43,690 nt of DNA from Cyclobacteriaceae bacterium (lineage in GTDB: Bacteria; Bacteroidota; Bacteroidia; Cytophagales; Cyclobacteriaceae): assembly GCA_947457095.1 (NCBI GenBank), contig CANGUK010000007.1, positions 1 to 43,690 on the forward strand, written 5' to 3'. This document shows positions 41,002-43,690 of the stretch, one piece after another. A program made the translations under genes and the position numbers. Position 1 is the stretch's first letter, and each line of letters starts with the position of its first letter. Under the pieces are notes generated by a model. That model was not told the DNA's origin. It worked only from the letters and a program-made list of their open reading frames with translations, and made no database searches.

Positions 41002-41712
41002 ATGAAAAACTCCCTGCGATTTGTCCTGTTATTTTTTGTAATCCTGCAGACGACTACCCTTGCGGCACAGGATCGCTATACAGTGAAACCAGGGGATCCC
41101 AATGGCATAAACAAATGGTACATGGGGCGCCAAATTGCCCAAGTAATGAGCCACTTTGGAATTGACTGGCTTGAACGACAGGAAAGGGAGCAGGAGGAAA
41201 ACACTTCGTTACTTTTAAAAAATCTCGCCCTAAAGCCCGGGATGGTCATTGCAGACATTGGTGCTGGAAGTGGCTACCACAGCACGCTATTATCCAACAT
41301 GGTGGGCAACGGAAAAGTGTATGCCGTGGATGTGGAACGGGAGATGATTGCGTACTTGACTAATCGAATCAAGCGTGAAGGGAAAAAGAATATCATTCCC
41401 GTGTTGGGAACAGAAAAGGCAGTTTCATTGCCGGTAAACAGCATGGACATGATGTTGCTGGTGGATGTGTACCATGAATTTTCTTTTCCTTACGAGATGG
41501 CACTATCCATGTTGGAAGCACTCAAGCCAGGTGGCAAGTTGGTATTGGTAGAGTTCAGAGCTGAAGATTGGAATGTACCGATCAAGACCATCCATAAAAT
41601 GAGCCAGCAACAGGCGGTAAAAGAGTTTAAGGCTGCCGGCTTTTCATTTGAAAAGAATATCAGCAACCTTCCTTGGCAACATTGCCTGATTTTCAGGAAG
41701 CCAAAAAATTAA
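41002..41712 (+). CDS. Class I SAM methyltransferase with Sec signal peptide
   Basis: The 236-residue protein starts with a clear signal peptide (MKNSLRFVLLFFVILQTTTLAAQ). A methyltransferase core follows: MVIADIGAGSGYHS (motif I, 83-94), VYAVDVE (D110 binds the ribose), LLVDVYHEF, and ALKPGGKLVLVEF (motif III). Predicted export of an enzyme that needs cytosolic SAM is odd, yet this architecture recurs in Bacteroidota and Planctomycetes. The substrate is unknown. Confidence 0.82.
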   Translation: MKNSLRFVLLFFVILQTTTLAAQDRYTVKPGDPNGINKWYMGRQIAQVMSHFGIDWLERQEREQEENTSLLLKNLALKPGMVIADIGAGSGYHSTLLSNMVGNGKVYAVDVEREMIAYLTNRIKREGKKNIIPVLGTEKAVSLPVNSMDMMLLVDVYHEFSFPYEMALSMLEALKPGGKLVLVEFRAEDWNVPIKTIHKMSQQQAVKEFKAAGFSFEKNISNLPWQHCLIFRKPKN

Positions 41713-41805
41713 ATTGGCGCTCTATTTTAACTTGATTTTTTAGAGATTCCTGAAAAGCAAATTAAGGCAAGGTCACCTTTTCGACCGCTGATTGCCAACA
41801 GAATA

Positions 41806-41855
41806 TTGCAAACTTTAAGCTAATCTCATTTACCTGATTTTCTCATTTATTTTTG
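41806..41855 (+). promoter_or_regulatory. Promoter of the FG-GAP lipoprotein gene, with degenerate regulon-like upstream element
   Basis: A perfect -7 TATTTTTG is at 41848-41855, 37 nt before the ATG. TTGCAAACTT at 41806-41815 matches the first ten bases of the island palindrome with one mismatch and lies at the same 34-nt offset from the -7, but the right half of the palindrome is missing. The -7 call is good; the link to the regulon is weak. Confidence 0.4.
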
Positions 41856-41892
41856 TAAGCTTTGCCTATGTTTTAAATAGAATTAATCCTAG

Positions 41893-43131
41893 ATGAGGTA
41901 TTCAATCTTTTTTTTAATTGTTGTTTTAATATCATGCAAAGAACCTCTTGAAGAGCCAACATTACCAATTAAGGAATGTAAGGATGAAATAATTGAAGAG
42001 ATAAATAAGAGCACATCTCATTATAACCCATATTTTGTCCCATTCATAAATTACTGGGCAATTTCAGGTATCTCTCCATCGAATTGTACTGATATTACAG
42101 GGAGAACATTTCTTAATATAAATAAGAATAACATCCCTGATTTAATTATTACCATCACGAATGGCTGTGGTTTTGAAAAAGGAAAAGCCTTTGTTTTTAT
42201 TGACAATAAACTTCGATGGTCATTTGAGGATCCACAGATTTTAACTCGAAAAATTGCGAGAGGAGACTTGAACGGGGATGGTTTTGATGATGTTGTTTTA
42301 TTTGGGCACGGTCATGATGGCCCACCCTATCCAGGAGATAAAAATTACATCATTTATTTTACACCAGGAACCTACGAACTCGTAGAGCTTGATTCGCAAT
42401 CAGCATATCATCACACGGGTGCTATTGGTGATGTAAATAACGATGGGAAGCTGGACATAATTCCAATAGCAAACCAATACAAAGAGGGGTATGTTTATTT
42501 AAATAACGGAGATAAGACTTTCCGTAAAAAGAAAATTTTTAATGCTAATGAAGTGGATATTGCCTTTCACTTGGAATTATTTGATTTTAATGGAGATAGG
42601 ATTTTAGACTGTATTATTGGGGGACATGAATGGATGGATTATCCATCCCATAACCCAAATACAAGGATTATTTTTGGCGATGGAAAGGGGAATTTCAACC
42701 CATTTGATTCAATAATTCTTCCAGCAGTAAATGGATGGGGAGTGATTACGGATTTTGACATCCATGACCTAGATCAGGACGGAAATGTTGAAATTATTGT
42801 AACTAGGACAGCAGGATCTTTAGGTACTGGAAGTAATGGTCCTAAAAAAAACCCGAATGGGTTTTATGATGATTTCAGAATTCAAGTGCTGAAAAAAGAT
42901 GGAAACAAATACATCCAAACACAGCTTTTATCATCCCCAAGTGGTTGGGAAATAACAAGTTATCAATGGGTAAATTGGGTGAGTTTGAAAGATATTGATG
43001 ACGATTGCAAATTAGATATAGTGGTAGATACCGAAAGACTAAACTTGCCTATTAATGAGTTGAAACCGTTTCATAAACTTTTCTATAAAGGTGATGGAAA
43101 GGGAGGTTTTTCGATTTCCTACAAGATTTAA
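41893..43131 (+). CDS. FG-GAP/VCBS-repeat lipoprotein
   Basis: The 412-residue protein has a lipoprotein signal (MRYSIFFLIVVLISC, Cys 15). At least five calcium-loop repeats of the DxNxDGxxD type follow: GDLNGDGFDD, GDVNNDGKLD, FDFNGDRILD, HDLDQDGNVE and KDIDDDCKLD, which build an integrin-alpha-like beta-propeller. It should sit on the outer membrane or periplasmic side and bind ligands or ions; the ligand is unknown. Base composition is more AT-rich than the genes to its left. Confidence 0.85.
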   Translation: MRYSIFFLIVVLISCKEPLEEPTLPIKECKDEIIEEINKSTSHYNPYFVPFINYWAISGISPSNCTDITGRTFLNINKNNIPDLIITITNGCGFEKGKAFVFIDNKLRWSFEDPQILTRKIARGDLNGDGFDDVVLFGHGHDGPPYPGDKNYIIYFTPGTYELVELDSQSAYHHTGAIGDVNNDGKLDIIPIANQYKEGYVYLNNGDKTFRKKKIFNANEVDIAFHLELFDFNGDRILDCIIGGHEWMDYPSHNPNTRIIFGDGKGNFNPFDSIILPAVNGWGVITDFDIHDLDQDGNVEIIVTRTAGSLGTGSNGPKKNPNGFYDDFRIQVLKKDGNKYIQTQLLSSPSGWEITSYQWVNWVSLKDIDDDCKLDIVVDTERLNLPINELKPFHKLFYKGDGKGGFSISYKI

Positions 43132-43301
43132 GGTTTTTAAAATTTTTAATCAAAAAGTAATTGACGATGAGTTTTGCTGTTTGATTAGAAAATGACGCTC
43201 CATTATTTACTGATTGATAGTAATCAACATGCCAACCGGCTCTCAAAAAAAAATCTGTGCAGGGAGATTTTTTGCTCATTTTTTATAACCTAGCTAGGAA
43301 T

Positions 43302-43320
43302 CCTGCCCACCGCAGGCGGG
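43302..43320. repeat. REP-like palindrome
   Basis: CCTGCCCACCGCAGGCGGG repeats the CCTGC..GCAGG hairpin type of the clusters at 1.1-1.5 kb and 13.3-13.5 kb. The 386-nt gap 43132-43517 otherwise holds only the rpsP promoter; I see no gene in it. Confidence 0.5.
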
Positions 43321-43432
43321 GAACCCATATCTAGTGTTTAGGAAACGCTTGTTCCATCCGTTGAACCACAAGGCCAACTTGTTCTCTAAGATAGCTCGAG
43401 CTGCAATTTTCCCTGAAATATTTCAGACCAAC

Positions 43433-43464
43433 TTGTGGCATTTCAATCCTTTATCATATCTTTG
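43433..43464 (+). promoter_or_regulatory. rpsP promoter
   Basis: TTG at 43433-43435 and a perfect -7 TATCTTTG at 43457-43464 are 21 nt apart. This is a standard housekeeping-type promoter for this phylum, 53 nt before the rpsP ATG. It also serves as the in-window reference for the -33/-7 arrangement that the four palindrome promoters lack. Confidence 0.65.
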
Positions 43465-43517
43465 CAGTCCAAAATTAGGATAGACGAGATCCATCCACTC
43501 ACTAAAAACAGTTAATT

Positions 43518-43690
43518 ATGTCCGTAAAAATCAGATTAGCACGTCGTGGCCGTAAAAAACAAGCCATTTACGACGTGGTTGTAGCTGATGCAAGAGCTCC
43601 ACGTGATGGACGCTTCATCGAGAAACTCGGAACTTACAATCCGAACACGAACCCCGCTTCCATCAACATCAACAATGAGCGCGCTCTTAC
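43518..43690 (+). CDS. rpsP: 30S ribosomal protein S16 (5' part, runs off the window)
   Basis: The first 57 codons are present: [20 protein letters not shown], then [22 protein letters not shown]. This is the conserved S16 N terminus, with the RLxRxGRKKxxxY and RDGRFIExLGxYNP motifs. S16 binds 16S rRNA early in 30S assembly. The gene is cut by the window edge; rimM and trmD commonly lie downstream in bacteria. Confidence 0.97.
   Translation, partial: MSVKIRLARRGRKKQAIYDVVVADARAPRDGRFIEKLGTYNPNTNPASININNERAL

Noticed and set aside
43052-43279. A minus-strand frame of 75 codons in the gap before rpsP.
   Set aside because: It overlaps the end of the lipoprotein gene, has no recognisable domain, and lacks a promoter-like sequence on that strand.
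1-43690. CRISPR array.
   Set aside because: No set of regularly spaced short direct repeats was seen; the repeats present are palindromic and irregularly spaced.

Overview
The window reads as chromosomal DNA of a Bacteroidota bacterium, probably an aerobic Cytophagales/Cyclobacteriaceae-type organism close to Algoriphagus. The grounds are promoter elements of the TAnnTTTG type, few Shine-Dalgarno sites, FISUMP-domain proteins, Cys-type sulfatases with Sec signal peptides, DUF3667 and DoxX proteins, and an rpsP start at the right edge. Genus placement is inference.

Layout. 1-1.1 kb: a PIN-toxin/HTH-antitoxin pair, then a 0.4-kb patch of GC-rich REP-like inverted repeats. 1.5-13.3 kb: an accessory island of mostly uncharacterised genes: small unknown proteins, a caspase-like His/Cys protein, a DUF2130 coiled-coil/nuclease-like protein, a SAM-binding protein, a three-gene operon with a GNAT, a small-peptide/VWA/Cys-motif operon, and a membrane-anchored HEXXH metallopeptidase. 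13.6-21.4 kb: two copies, on the minus strand, of a two-gene module (one-TM protein plus a giant TerB-like protein), separated by two small genes; the larger copy carries an internal in-frame duplication. 21.7-25.2 kb: small unknowns and a DUF2779 nuclease. 25.2-29.0 kb: a PPP-type phosphatase and three FISUMP-domain genes interleaved with an EVE/HNH-like gene. 29.3-43.7 kb: more ordinary genome: DoxX, three sulfatases, a sortilin-like beta-propeller protein, a TauE/SafE-type exporter, L-serine dehydratase, DUF3667, an exported methyltransferase, an FG-GAP lipoprotein and rpsP.

Main discovery. Four intergenic sites in the accessory island (2.5, 4.7, 7.1 and 12.45 kb) share an exact 17-nt sequence (TTGCAAGCTTGTAATTT) whose core is a near-perfect palindrome. 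A promoter -7 element (TAnnTTTG or a one-mismatch form) lies at exactly the same distance on the side or sides where a gene starts. Where two genes diverge (three sites) there is a -7 element on each side, and the whole unit is exactly 86 bp and symmetrical. Where only one gene starts (7.1 kb) only that side has it. None of the seven promoters has a TTTG/TTG at the usual -33 spacing. This looks like a single-regulator, activator-type regulon controlling at least seven transcription units of unknown function. Two of the controlled genes, near the two ends of the island, are paralogues. The regulator is not evident in the window.

The sulfatase/sortilin/TauE-SafE group at 29.7-38.1 kb makes sense as periplasmic desulfation of sulfated glycans with disposal of sulfur oxyanions. 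The accessory region at 1.5-29 kb has the look of a defence/conflict island, but no known defence system is recognisable as a whole.
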